Below, one piece after another: positions 45,612 through 53,063 of a stretch of DNA of 64,000 nt (position 1 is its first letter; the number at the start of each line of letters is the position of its first letter). This DNA comes from Frateuria_A sp051900535 (GTDB lineage: Bacteria > Pseudomonadota > Gammaproteobacteria > Xanthomonadales > Rhodanobacteraceae): assembly GCF_051900535.1 (NCBI RefSeq), contig NZ_JBHZGI010000009.1, positions 1 through 64,000 on the forward strand. The letters run 5' to 3'. The notes beneath the pieces are model-generated. The model saw nothing but the letters and a program-made list of their open reading frames with translations, was not told the origin of the DNA and did not search any database. The translations under genes and the position numbers were made by a program.

Positions 45612-47231
45612 TCAGCGGATTCCATTCCCGGCCCGTGCCAACGCTTCGCACATGTGCCTCAGCGATGCCTGCTGTTCCGGCCGATCGCCGAAGCGGTCGG
45701 CGAACGAACGCACGGTGTCGGCCAGGCCCGGCCTCGGCTGCTCGGCCTGGACATACGCGCGCAGCCGCCATCCTTCCGGGTCGTCGGGCTGCTGCCGGAT
45801 CATCTGGTCGGCCGCCGCCCAGGCCTTGTCCCACTGCCGATGGTTGGCATACAGCGTGCCCAGCTCGTCCCAGGACCAGGTGTCGGTGTAGTCCAGCCGT
45901 ACGGCCTGTTCCAGCTCGGTCATGGCCAGGGCGTCTTCCTCGAGCTGGATGTCCGCATAGCCCAGCCCGCGATATACCGAGGCGCGCCCGGGCAACGCCG
46001 GGGCGATGGCCATGATTTCCGCGCGCGCCCAACTTGGATAGCCGAGCGTCACCAGGTGGAACGCGCGGCTGAGGCGGTCATCGGGCCGGGACGCCAGGCG
46101 GATGGCCTCGGAGTAGTACACCGCGGCGAGCCCGTGTTGTCCCGCCATCTCCGCGCTGTCGCCCGCCGAGGAAAGCATTCCGAAGCTCGGCAGATCGTTC
46201 ACCGCATCCATCACCATCGCCAGCTGGCGGGGCGTGGTGCAGTTGCAGCTGGAAAAATCGAAGGTGTCCAGGTGGATGTCGGCGGCGGTCAGGTAGAGCA
46301 GCGGATTCTGCCTCGCATGCGCAAGCACCTCTCCCGCGAGCGCATGCAGTTCGCTCGGCGATCCGCCCCACTTGGGCTCGGCCACGATGGCCGCCGCACC
46401 ATAGACAAGATAGTCGGCAGGCGCCGCGTGCACACCGGCGGCGCGGGCTTCCAGTGCGTAGCGGTGTCCGAGCGCCAATCGCCCGATGTCCATCATCGCG
46501 GCGTAGGCAGGGCTCAGGCGTGGTTCGAGCTGCACGGCGCGGCGCAGGTCCGTATCGGCCTCGTCGACGAGCCGGTCCATGGCACGGATGTTTTCGACAG
46601 GCGTGTCGCGGATGTAATCGCCACCGCGCGCCTTTTGGGCCATCGCGGCGTAAGCCATGCCGCTCGCTGCAAGTGCGAACGCGCTGTCAGGCAAGGCGCG
46701 TTTCCAGGCATCGAGCGTGGGACGGATGTCGAACGAGCCGTTGTCGAACGCGTGCAGATAAATCCGGTCGAGCGCTCCCTGCGCTTGAGGATCGCCAAGC
46801 TGTGCCTGCAGCGCCACGCCCAGCCGCCGGTCCAGTTCGGCGGCCTTGCCCTGCTCGATCAGCTCCCGCATCCGCGTGAACGTAAGCGTTGGAAGACTCC
46901 GATAACGGCAGTAAGCCTCCACCGCCTCGGGCCTCCAGTGGCTGCGCGGCGGATCCGGATAGGCCAGGCAGCGCTGCAACGGATCGGTCAGCTTTTCGGC
47001 CTCGCGTGCCTTCGCCAGGAAGCGGTCTACCTCAACCGGGGAAAACGGCTCGAACCGCAGCGGACGGCCCGTCGACGCGGCCGAAGCGGGACCCGATGGA
47101 AGCGCAGTCACCGAAGCCTGCGCGGTTGCGGGAGCGTCATGCGCGCTGAGCCACCAGAGCGAAACCCAGTCCACGGCAGCCAGCAACAGCACCACCGCGA
47201 CGGTGAAGACCGTCCGTTTTCTGCGCGACAT
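45612..47231 (-). CDS. DUF4034 domain protein with N-terminal membrane anchor
   Basis: 539 aa. A single N-terminal hydrophobic segment (residues about 7-28, VFTVAVVLLLAAVDWVSLWWL) anchors or exports it. The rest is helical with TPR-like repeats; SLPTLTFTRMRELIEQGKAAELDRRLG near residue 115 begins the DUF4034-like part, and ADTDLRRAVQLEPRLSPAYAAMM looks like a TPR unit. ALAMTELEQAVRLDYTDTWSWDELGTLY gives another. The role is unknown; such proteins probably form interaction scaffolds in the periplasm. It follows a TPR-sulfotransferase gene by 152 bp on the same strand. Confidence 0.72.
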   Translation of the reverse strand: MSRRKRTVFTVAVVLLLAAVDWVSLWWLSAHDAPATAQASVTALPSGPASAASTGRPLRFEPFSPVEVDRFLAKAREAEKLTDPLQRCLAYPDPPRSHWRPEAVEAYCRYRSLPTLTFTRMRELIEQGKAAELDRRLGVALQAQLGDPQAQGALDRIYLHAFDNGSFDIRPTLDAWKRALPDSAFALAASGMAYAAMAQKARGGDYIRDTPVENIRAMDRLVDEADTDLRRAVQLEPRLSPAYAAMMDIGRLALGHRYALEARAAGVHAAPADYLVYGAAAIVAEPKWGGSPSELHALAGEVLAHARQNPLLYLTAADIHLDTFDFSSCNCTTPRQLAMVMDAVNDLPSFGMLSSAGDSAEMAGQHGLAAVYYSEAIRLASRPDDRLSRAFHLVTLGYPSWARAEIMAIAPALPGRASVYRGLGYADIQLEEDALAMTELEQAVRLDYTDTWSWDELGTLYANHRQWDKAWAAADQMIRQQPDDPEGWRLRAYVQAEQPRPGLADTVRSFADRFGDRPEQQASLRHMCEALARAGNGIR

Positions 47232-47383
47232 GGATCACCCCGCCCCTGTTTTCCCGACCACCGTATACCGTTCCCGCGCCCGGCTGTTCCGCGCGACGCG
47301 AACCGCAACCCGAACCGCGACAGTGGCCGGCTTCGCGGAATCGCGTTTGCCGAAGCGAGCGATTAACGCCCTGGACGCCTGCC

Positions 47384-48991
47384 TCAGTCGCCCTGCGTCG
47401 ATAGCCCCGCCGCGCGAAGCCGCGCACGCAGGGGATCGAGCTTGCTGCCGTAGCGCGCACTGCGCGCGGTATCCCGCTGCAACGGCTGGCGAACCTGCGC
47501 GGCGCTGATCGTCAGTACCGTGCGCGAGGTCCGGTGGAAATCCAGGCAGGCCGCATCGAACGACAGACCGCAGAAGTCCAGCAAGCGGCGGATCTGCGCT
47601 TCCGGATCGGCCTGCAGCGCTTCGTACTCGTGGTCGAAATACTGCCGGGAGTAGCGCTGCCGCCAAAGGCTGCTCAGGCGCGCGTAACCGGCGAAGTAGT
47701 CGACGATCTCATCCAGGTCATAACTGTAGTTGACCGTACGGTTGCCGAAGAGCTGGCGATAGCAGGCGAAACTGGTTTCCAGCAGGTCGCGGCGGGAATT
47801 GACCACGCGGGCGCCGGGGAGCATCGCCAGTGCCGCACCCACGAAGGCCCAGTTGCTTGGATTCTTGTCGGTGAAGCGAACGCTCGACCGGCGCCAGCGT
47901 TGCGTACGCGCCAGGTAGTCCTCGCCCAGGCGCCGCCAGTCCGCTGCCGTAGCCGAGGGGACCCACGCGGGAAACGGCTGTCCGCGCCGCCTCGATTCCT
48001 CTTCGAGGATCTGCGGAAGCACCTCGATCTCATCGGCGCCCTCGACCTGCGGATGCGAGGCCAGGATCTGTTCGGTCAGCGTGGAACCGGATCGCGGCAG
48101 GCACACCACGAAAATCACTTCCTTGCCGAGCGACGGGTCTTGGGCCTCGGGCATCGGCTGGGCGAAGGCGCGCGCGATGGACTCCACGCGATCGCGTTCC
48201 TCATTGCGATTCCAGTGAACGTAGCGCCGCTTCAGGGCATTGGCGTCGCGCAGGACGTCGAAAGCCCTTTCGTAGTCCGCCTGGTCTTCCATCGCCTTGG
48301 CGAGCGTGAAACCGAGCAGGATGCGCGCATCATCCGACAGATCCGGCTGGCTGAGCAGACGCTGCAGCGTCGCGGCATCCTCCTGGCCGAACGGCTCGAT
48401 CTTCAGGTTGGCCAGCGCGAACCACGCCTCCGCGCAATCGGGCTGCTGTCGCAGGGTCTGGCGATGGATCGCCACGGCGCCGGAGGGGTCGCCGAGGCTG
48501 GACATCACCGCCGCCAGGGCATTGCGCGCCTTCGCGTATCCCGGGTCCACCGCCACGGCCTGACCGAATGCTTCGCGCGCGCGTTCCATGTGGGAGGCGA
48601 ACTGCAGCGCCTTGCCGAAGTTGTACCAGGTCGAGGCGGAGCCTGGGGCGAGTTCGCAGGCACGTTGCAGATGGCCAAGGCCAGCATCGATTTCGCCGAT
48701 TTCGAACAGCGCGCTGCCGAGATTCATGCAAAGCGTCGAATCGTCCGGTTTGGCTGCCAGCGCGCGCTGCAGATAATCGATGGCATCGCGATGGTGGTCG
48801 CCGATGAGCGCGGCAATACCCATCAGCCGGAGCGCTTCAACGCAGTCCGGTTCCGCCGCCAGCACCTTGGCCAGCAACTGTTGTGCGAGGCCGACCTGAC
48901 TGCGGCTCAAAGCCTTGGTGGCCTCCAGCAGCCATTGGGCTACCGCTGGCGGCAGGCTGGACGCGTGCGTGGAGGTCGAGTTTGCTGTCAT
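47384..48991 (-). CDS. TPR-repeat sulfotransferase family protein (second copy)
   Basis: 535 aa, with the same architecture as the protein at 18710-20743 but shorter in the TPR part. TPR units span about residues 15-230 (CMNLGSALFEIGEIDAGLGHL, ARNALAAVMSSLGDPSGAV). The sulfotransferase domain spans about 290-525: VVCLPRSGSTLTEQILASHP is the PAPS 5'-phosphosulfate loop (PRSGST 299-304), and VVNSRRDLLETSFACYRQLF the 3'-phosphate region. The acceptor is unknown. The ATG at 48991 has AAGGA upstream. A DUF4034 gene follows on the same strand, not a TonB receptor. Confidence 0.86.
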   Translation of the reverse strand: MTANSTSTHASSLPPAVAQWLLEATKALSRSQVGLAQQLLAKVLAAEPDCVEALRLMGIAALIGDHHRDAIDYLQRALAAKPDDSTLCMNLGSALFEIGEIDAGLGHLQRACELAPGSASTWYNFGKALQFASHMERAREAFGQAVAVDPGYAKARNALAAVMSSLGDPSGAVAIHRQTLRQQPDCAEAWFALANLKIEPFGQEDAATLQRLLSQPDLSDDARILLGFTLAKAMEDQADYERAFDVLRDANALKRRYVHWNRNEERDRVESIARAFAQPMPEAQDPSLGKEVIFVVCLPRSGSTLTEQILASHPQVEGADEIEVLPQILEEESRRRGQPFPAWVPSATAADWRRLGEDYLARTQRWRRSSVRFTDKNPSNWAFVGAALAMLPGARVVNSRRDLLETSFACYRQLFGNRTVNYSYDLDEIVDYFAGYARLSSLWRQRYSRQYFDHEYEALQADPEAQIRRLLDFCGLSFDAACLDFHRTSRTVLTISAAQVRQPLQRDTARSARYGSKLDPLRARLRAAGLSTQGD

Positions 48992-49395
48992 GTCCAACGA
49001 ATCCTTGTCAGCCGGCTCCGAAGGAGGTCTCCACGCCTGCAGCGGTCGAGCCCGCCATGCGTGACGCATCGACAATCGACGATCGCCTGGCGCCTCCCTT
49101 CACCGGCCAGCATGATATCCGCGTTAAGTCGTGCCAGAGCACGTCGTGCTTCCCCCGACTGGCGGGGTGCACGGGCGATGATCGTCCGCTGGCTGTTGAA
49201 CCTGTGTTCACAAAAACATTTGCTTCGGAACGCAACAGACACTACTGTGCCCGGGCTGGGTTTCAAGGGTCACGCGAACTGTGGCCCGATGCTGTAGAGA
49301 GCAGTTCCACTACACCGTTGCACCCGTTTCCTCCTTGTAACCAGCTACCCCGCCGCACTTTGCGGCTATTCCATCCGTTCCAAGGAGATACAACG
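48992..49395 (+). other. 404-bp region with the cold-shock gene promoter and long leader
   Basis: Divergent region between the sulfotransferase gene and the cold-shock gene. It contains a candidate promoter at 49220-49248 and an AT-richer leader of about 140 nt before the cold-shock ATG, the usual arrangement for thermoregulated csp mRNAs. Confidence 0.55.
49220..49248 (+). promoter_or_regulatory. Candidate sigma70 promoter of the cold-shock gene
   Basis: TTGCTT (49220-49225) and TACTGT (49243-49248) are separated by 17 bp. This gives an untranslated leader of about 140 nt, consistent with csp genes. Confidence 0.5.
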
Positions 49396-49605
49396 ATGTC
49401 GCAGACCGAAACCGGTACCGTCAAGTGGTTCAACGATGCCAAGGGCTTTGGCTTCATCAGCCGCGCCAGCGGCGATGACGTGTTCGTGCACTTCCGCTCG
49501 ATCACGTCCTCGGGCTTCAAGAGCCTGCAGGAAGGCCAGAAGGTGTCCTTCGTCGTGACCCAGGGCCCGAAGGGCCTGCAGGCCGACCAGGTGCAGCCGC
49601 TCTAA
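49396..49605 (+). CDS. Cold-shock protein, CspA family
   Basis: 69 aa, a single cold-shock domain. RNP1 KGFGFIS and RNP2 VFVHFRSI are present in GTVKWFNDAKGFGFIS and GDDVFVHF. It binds single-stranded RNA/DNA and melts mRNA structure in the cytoplasm at low temperature or in stress. AAGGAG lies 7 bp ahead of the ATG. A strong terminator follows, so it is monocistronic. Whether it is cold-induced or constitutive (CspC/E-like) cannot be told from the protein; the long leader favours induction. Confidence 0.96.
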   Translation: MSQTETGTVKWFNDAKGFGFISRASGDDVFVHFRSITSSGFKSLQEGQKVSFVVTQGPKGLQADQVQPL

Positions 49606-49625
49606 GGTTTTCACCCCGTTCCAGG

Positions 49626-49657
49626 AAAAGCCCGGCCTCGCGCCGGGCTTTTTTTTT
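49626..49657 (+). terminator. Intrinsic terminator of the cold-shock gene
   Basis: AAGCCCGGC (49628-49636) pairs with GCCGGGCTT (49642-49650) around a 5-nt loop and is followed by a nine-T tract. Confidence 0.95.
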
Positions 49658-49691
49658 GCGTCTCTGCGGGGGCGCTTTCAGGCCGCCCCGC

Positions 49692-49835
49692 TCACTTGGG
49701 GGAACCGTTGTCCGACCGGTCGTCCGGCTTGTCGCCCTCGCGTACGGGACGCTTCTTCGACTGCTTGGCGTCCTGCTGCTTCTTCTTGGCGAGTTCGCGC
49801 TGACGCTTTTCGAATGCATAGTTGATCTTGGCCAA
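49692..49835 (-). CDS. Small lysine-rich conserved-type protein
   Basis: 47 aa: it begins MAKINYAFEKRQRELAKKKQQ, followed by an acidic/basic disordered tail ending RSDNGSPK. The start is TTG with AGAGGAC 7 bp upstream; the longer open frame through 50138 has no plausible start. The N-terminal helix with alternating charges is like small proteins widely annotated as hypothetical in proteobacteria. It might bind RNA or ribosomes, but this is only inferred from charge. It converges on the cold-shock gene and is divergent from the DbpA gene. Confidence 0.65.
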   Translation of the reverse strand: MAKINYAFEKRQRELAKKKQQDAKQSKKRPVREGDKPDDRSDNGSPK

Positions 49836-50143
49836 TCGGGGAGTCCTCTGGGTGCTGGGATGGAAATGACCGCCACCGTCGCAACGCGTGTGTCGCGGGA
49901 GATGTGCGCCGAGCGCTGGGCTGACGCGGAACGGTCGTTTTGCGGATAAGTGGGTGGCGCTTCGGCCAACATTCCACAGCCACGAGGCGGAAGGGAACGC
50001 GGCGGATGGGCCGCCGGGCGGCCAGGACGAACGCACACGGGTGCAGATGGCGAACAGCCATCCTACACCCTCACGCCTGCCGCGATGTCCGGGGCGGCCC
50101 GGCCCCGTCCCGTCCGCATCGCCAATTGATGCGATCATGGCGA

Positions 50144-51523
50144 ATGACCGACTTCACCACGCTCCCCCTCAAGCCCGCCCTGCTCGCCAGCCTGGAAACG
50201 CATGGCTACGCCGCGATGACCCCGGTGCAGGCGCAGAGCCTTCCGCCGATCCTCGCCGGACGCGACGTGATCGCCCAGGCGCGCACCGGCAGCGGCAAGA
50301 CCGCCGCGTTCGGCTTGGGCCTGCTGCAGGCGCTGGACGTGGACACCATCCGGCTGCAGGCGCTGGTGTTGTGCCCGACCCGCGAACTTGCCGACCAGGT
50401 AAGCAAGGCGATCCGCCGGCTCGCCGCCAGCCTGCCCAACGTCAAACTGCTGACCCTTTGCGGCGGCATGCCGCTCGGGCCCCAGCTGGCCTCGCTCACC
50501 CACGATCCGCACATCGTGGTGGGCACGCCCGGCCGCGTGCAGGAACACCTCAAGCGCGGCAGCCTGCACGGTGGCGGCATCAGGATGCTTGTGCTGGACG
50601 AGGGTGACCGCATGCTCGACATGGGCTTCGGGGAAGCCATCGACGACATCGTCGGCCGCATCGCCAAGCACCATCAGACCCTGCTGTTCTCAGCCACGTA
50701 CCCGGAAGCGATCCGCGCCGCCAGCCGGCGGCTGCAGAAGGAGCCGGTGGAAGTCACCGTGGAGACGCCGATCGAGGCCACCCCGGCCATCGAACAGCAG
50801 TTCGTCGAAGTCGATCCCGCGCAGAAACCCGACGCGCTGGCCCAACTGCTCAGCCGCGACCGCGACCAGCACGCGCTGGTGTTTTGCAACATGCGCCGCG
50901 ACGTGGACACCGTGGCGCAGGAGCTGGACCGCCGCGGTTTCTCCGCGCTCGCCCTGCATGGCGACATGGAGCAGCGCGACCGCGACGAAGTGCTCGTGCG
51001 CTTCGCCAACCGCAGTTGCAGCGTGCTGGTCGCCACCGACGTCGCGGCGCGCGGCCTGGACATTGCCGCGCTGCCGCTGGTGGTCAGTTACGACATCGCG
51101 CACGACCCGGACACGCATACCCACCGCATCGGGCGCACCGGCCGCGCCGGCCAGTCCGGCGTGGCGATCACCCTGTGCACGCCGCGCGAGCGGCCCAAGG
51201 CCCAGAACATCGAACAGGCACTGGGCGAGCCCCTGCCCTGGCGAGCGCTCAAGGTGGCCCCGCCACGCGGCAAGACCTTGCATCTTGCGCCGATGAAGAC
51301 CCTGGTCATCGATGCCGGTCGCCAGGACAAGCTGCGTCCCGGCGACATCCTCGGCGCGCTCACCGGCGACGCCGGCCTCAAGGCCGACGACATCGGCAAG
51401 ATCGACGTCTTTGCCACCCGCGCGTACGTCGCCATCTCCCGGGCGCTGGCCAACAAGGCGCTCGAGCGCCTGCGCGCCGGCAAGATCAAGGGGCGCAACT
51501 TCCGCGTGCGCCCGCTGGGGTGA
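50144..51523 (+). CDS. dbpA: DEAD-box-type ATP-dependent RNA helicase, DbpA-like, with DEGD motif II
   Basis: 459 aa, the DbpA length. Helicase motifs: Q motif (YAAMTPVQAQSLPPIL), motif I ARTGSGKTAAFG, Ia PTRELADQV, Ib GTPGRVQEHL, III SATYPE, then V ATDVAARGLDI and VI HRIGRTGRAG. Motif II reads DEGD (residues 152-155) in place of DEAD. The C-terminal about 75 residues (DKLRPGDILGALTGDAGLKADDIGKIDVFATRAYVAI) are the DbpA RNA-binding domain that recognises hairpin 92 of 23S rRNA, so it should act in 50S subunit assembly. An alternative ATG at 50129 would add five residues. Confidence 0.93.
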   Translation: MTDFTTLPLKPALLASLETHGYAAMTPVQAQSLPPILAGRDVIAQARTGSGKTAAFGLGLLQALDVDTIRLQALVLCPTRELADQVSKAIRRLAASLPNVKLLTLCGGMPLGPQLASLTHDPHIVVGTPGRVQEHLKRGSLHGGGIRMLVLDEGDRMLDMGFGEAIDDIVGRIAKHHQTLLFSATYPEAIRAASRRLQKEPVEVTVETPIEATPAIEQQFVEVDPAQKPDALAQLLSRDRDQHALVFCNMRRDVDTVAQELDRRGFSALALHGDMEQRDRDEVLVRFANRSCSVLVATDVAARGLDIAALPLVVSYDIAHDPDTHTHRIGRTGRAGQSGVAITLCTPRERPKAQNIEQALGEPLPWRALKVAPPRGKTLHLAPMKTLVIDAGRQDKLRPGDILGALTGDAGLKADDIGKIDVFATRAYVAISRALANKALERLRAGKIKGRNFRVRPLG

Positions 51524-51686
51524 GAAACGTGGCAACGCCTACGCACGGCGCGCCCGGCTCGCGGGCCTCCCGCGGTCGCGGGCCCTGCCTGGCGGTGACC
51601 GTTCACGGCCGTGCGCGGCGACGCAGCTCGCGGTCATACCCGACCATTCATAATGGACAGTTCCAAGTGACCGCCCGCCCCTACGC

Positions 51687-52544
51687 ATGAAAACTCCCAC
51701 CGGCCTGCAGGAGCTGATCGACGACGGCGTCATCGACGAGGTCCTGCGCCCGCTCAAGAGCGGCAAGGAAGCCTCCGTCTATGTCGTGCGCTCGGGCGAC
51801 CAGGTGCGTTGCGCCAAGGTCTACAAGGACATGGCCCAGCGCAGCTTCCAGCAGCGCGTGCAATACCAGGAAGGCCGCAAGGTGCGCGGCAGCCGGCAGG
51901 CGCGCGCGATCGGCAAGGCCAGCAAGTTCGGCCGCAAGGAAGCCGAAGCCGCCTGGAAGAACGCGGAAGTGGACGCGCTCTATATGCTGGCCGACGCCGG
52001 CGTGCGCGTGCCGCAACCCTACGGCTACTTCAACGGCGTGCTGGTGATGGAACTGGTCACCGACGCCGACGGCCAGTCGGCCCCGCGACTGGGCGAGGTC
52101 GAGCTCTCCGCCGAAACCGCCCGCGACTACCACCGCATCCTGATCCGCCAGGTCGTGCGCATGCTCTGCGTCGGCCTTATCCATGGCGATCTCTCGCCGT
52201 ACAACGTGCTGGTGGCGCCCGACGGCCCGGTCATCATCGACCTGCCCCAGGTGGTCAGCGCATCCGGCAACAACGCCGCGCGCACGATGCTGCGGCGGGA
52301 CGTCAGCAACCTCACCATCAACCTTTCGCGCTCCGCGCCGGAACTGCTCGACACGTACTACGCCGAGGAAATGTGGGCGCTGTTCGAACAGGGTGAACTG
52401 CAGCCGGACAGCGAGTTGACCGGCCGCTTCGCGTTCGACGAAAGCGCGGTCGACGTGGACAGCGTGATGCAGTCCATCATCGACGCCCGCCAGGAAGCAC
52501 TCATCCGCCAGCAAGGTCGGGAAGCGGCGATGGCCGAAGAGTGA
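51687..52544 (+). CDS. RIO1-family serine/threonine protein kinase
   Basis: 285 aa. The RIO signature is clear: LKSGKEASVYVVRSGDQVRCAKVYKD (ATP-binding lysine), catalytic loop IHGDLSPYNVLV (Asp168) and metal-binding VIIDLPQVV (Asp185). EAAWKNAEVDALYMLADAGVRVPQPYGYF and VLVMELV make the hinge. RIO kinases of this bacterial group (as in Pseudomonas) autophosphorylate; substrates are poorly known, and archaeal/eukaryotic relatives act in ribosome maturation. The gene follows the DbpA gene by 163 bp, a pairing compatible with a ribosome-related role. The ribosome site is weak. Confidence 0.92.
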   Translation: MKTPTGLQELIDDGVIDEVLRPLKSGKEASVYVVRSGDQVRCAKVYKDMAQRSFQQRVQYQEGRKVRGSRQARAIGKASKFGRKEAEAAWKNAEVDALYMLADAGVRVPQPYGYFNGVLVMELVTDADGQSAPRLGEVELSAETARDYHRILIRQVVRMLCVGLIHGDLSPYNVLVAPDGPVIIDLPQVVSASGNNAARTMLRRDVSNLTINLSRSAPELLDTYYAEEMWALFEQGELQPDSELTGRFAFDESAVDVDSVMQSIIDARQEALIRQQGREAAMAEE

Positions 52545-52671
52545 TTCGGCTTGCAGCAGGCATCGCGAACGTCGCTTGACCGGCTCCTCACCGCAACGTA
52601 AGGCCCGTTAGGGGATGGTGGCTCAGCACGGTGAGCAGCCGTGCCGTCCCATGTATTCCCGGAGATCGAAA

Positions 52672-52869
52672 ATGCCCAATAGCAATGACAACCGTGGCGG
52701 CTCGCACGAGCAGCACGTCAAGGCAGGCGAACAGAGCCACAAGAACGACGACCGGTCGAAGTCAGCCAGCAGCTCATCCGGCAACCGCGGCAGCAGCCAG
52801 AGCGGCAGCCAGGGCGGCAGCCACGAGCAGCACATGAAAGCGGGCGAGCAGAGCCACAAGAACAGCTGA
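52672..52869 (+). CDS. Small stress-type protein with KGG-like repeats
   Basis: 65 aa, very hydrophilic. Two near-identical units (GGSHEQHVKAGEQSHKN and GGSHEQHMKAGEQSHKN, about residues 9-25 and 48-64) flank a Ser-rich linker (SKSASSSSGNRGSSQSGSQ). The units resemble the KGG/GsiB-type motifs of general-stress and desiccation proteins. It is probably disordered and cytoplasmic. GGAGATCG precedes the ATG. A hairpin 24 bp after the stop closes the transcript. Confidence 0.75.
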   Translation: MPNSNDNRGGSHEQHVKAGEQSHKNDDRSKSASSSSGNRGSSQSGSQGGSHEQHMKAGEQSHKNS

Positions 52870-52892
52870 TCCCACCACAACCATGACGCAGG

Positions 52893-52914
52893 GAGGGGCG
52901 CTACGGCGCCCCTC
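52893..52914 (+). terminator. Hairpin after the KGG-like gene
   Basis: GAGGGGCGC (52893-52901) pairs with GCGCCCCTC (52906-52914) around a 4-nt TACG loop. The stem is strong but a T tract is missing. Confidence 0.5.
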
Positions 52915-53063
52915 AGCGTGACTGCGTTAGTCAACGGAGCATCGCCGCATCGGGCTGCCCACGTCGGGCAGAGGATTGATCGACGTCAACACCCGCACCC
53001 GGGGGGCGCGTAGAAGTCGTGCCCCGTCCCGAAAGGGCGTCCTCACCTCTGGAGGTGAAGACC

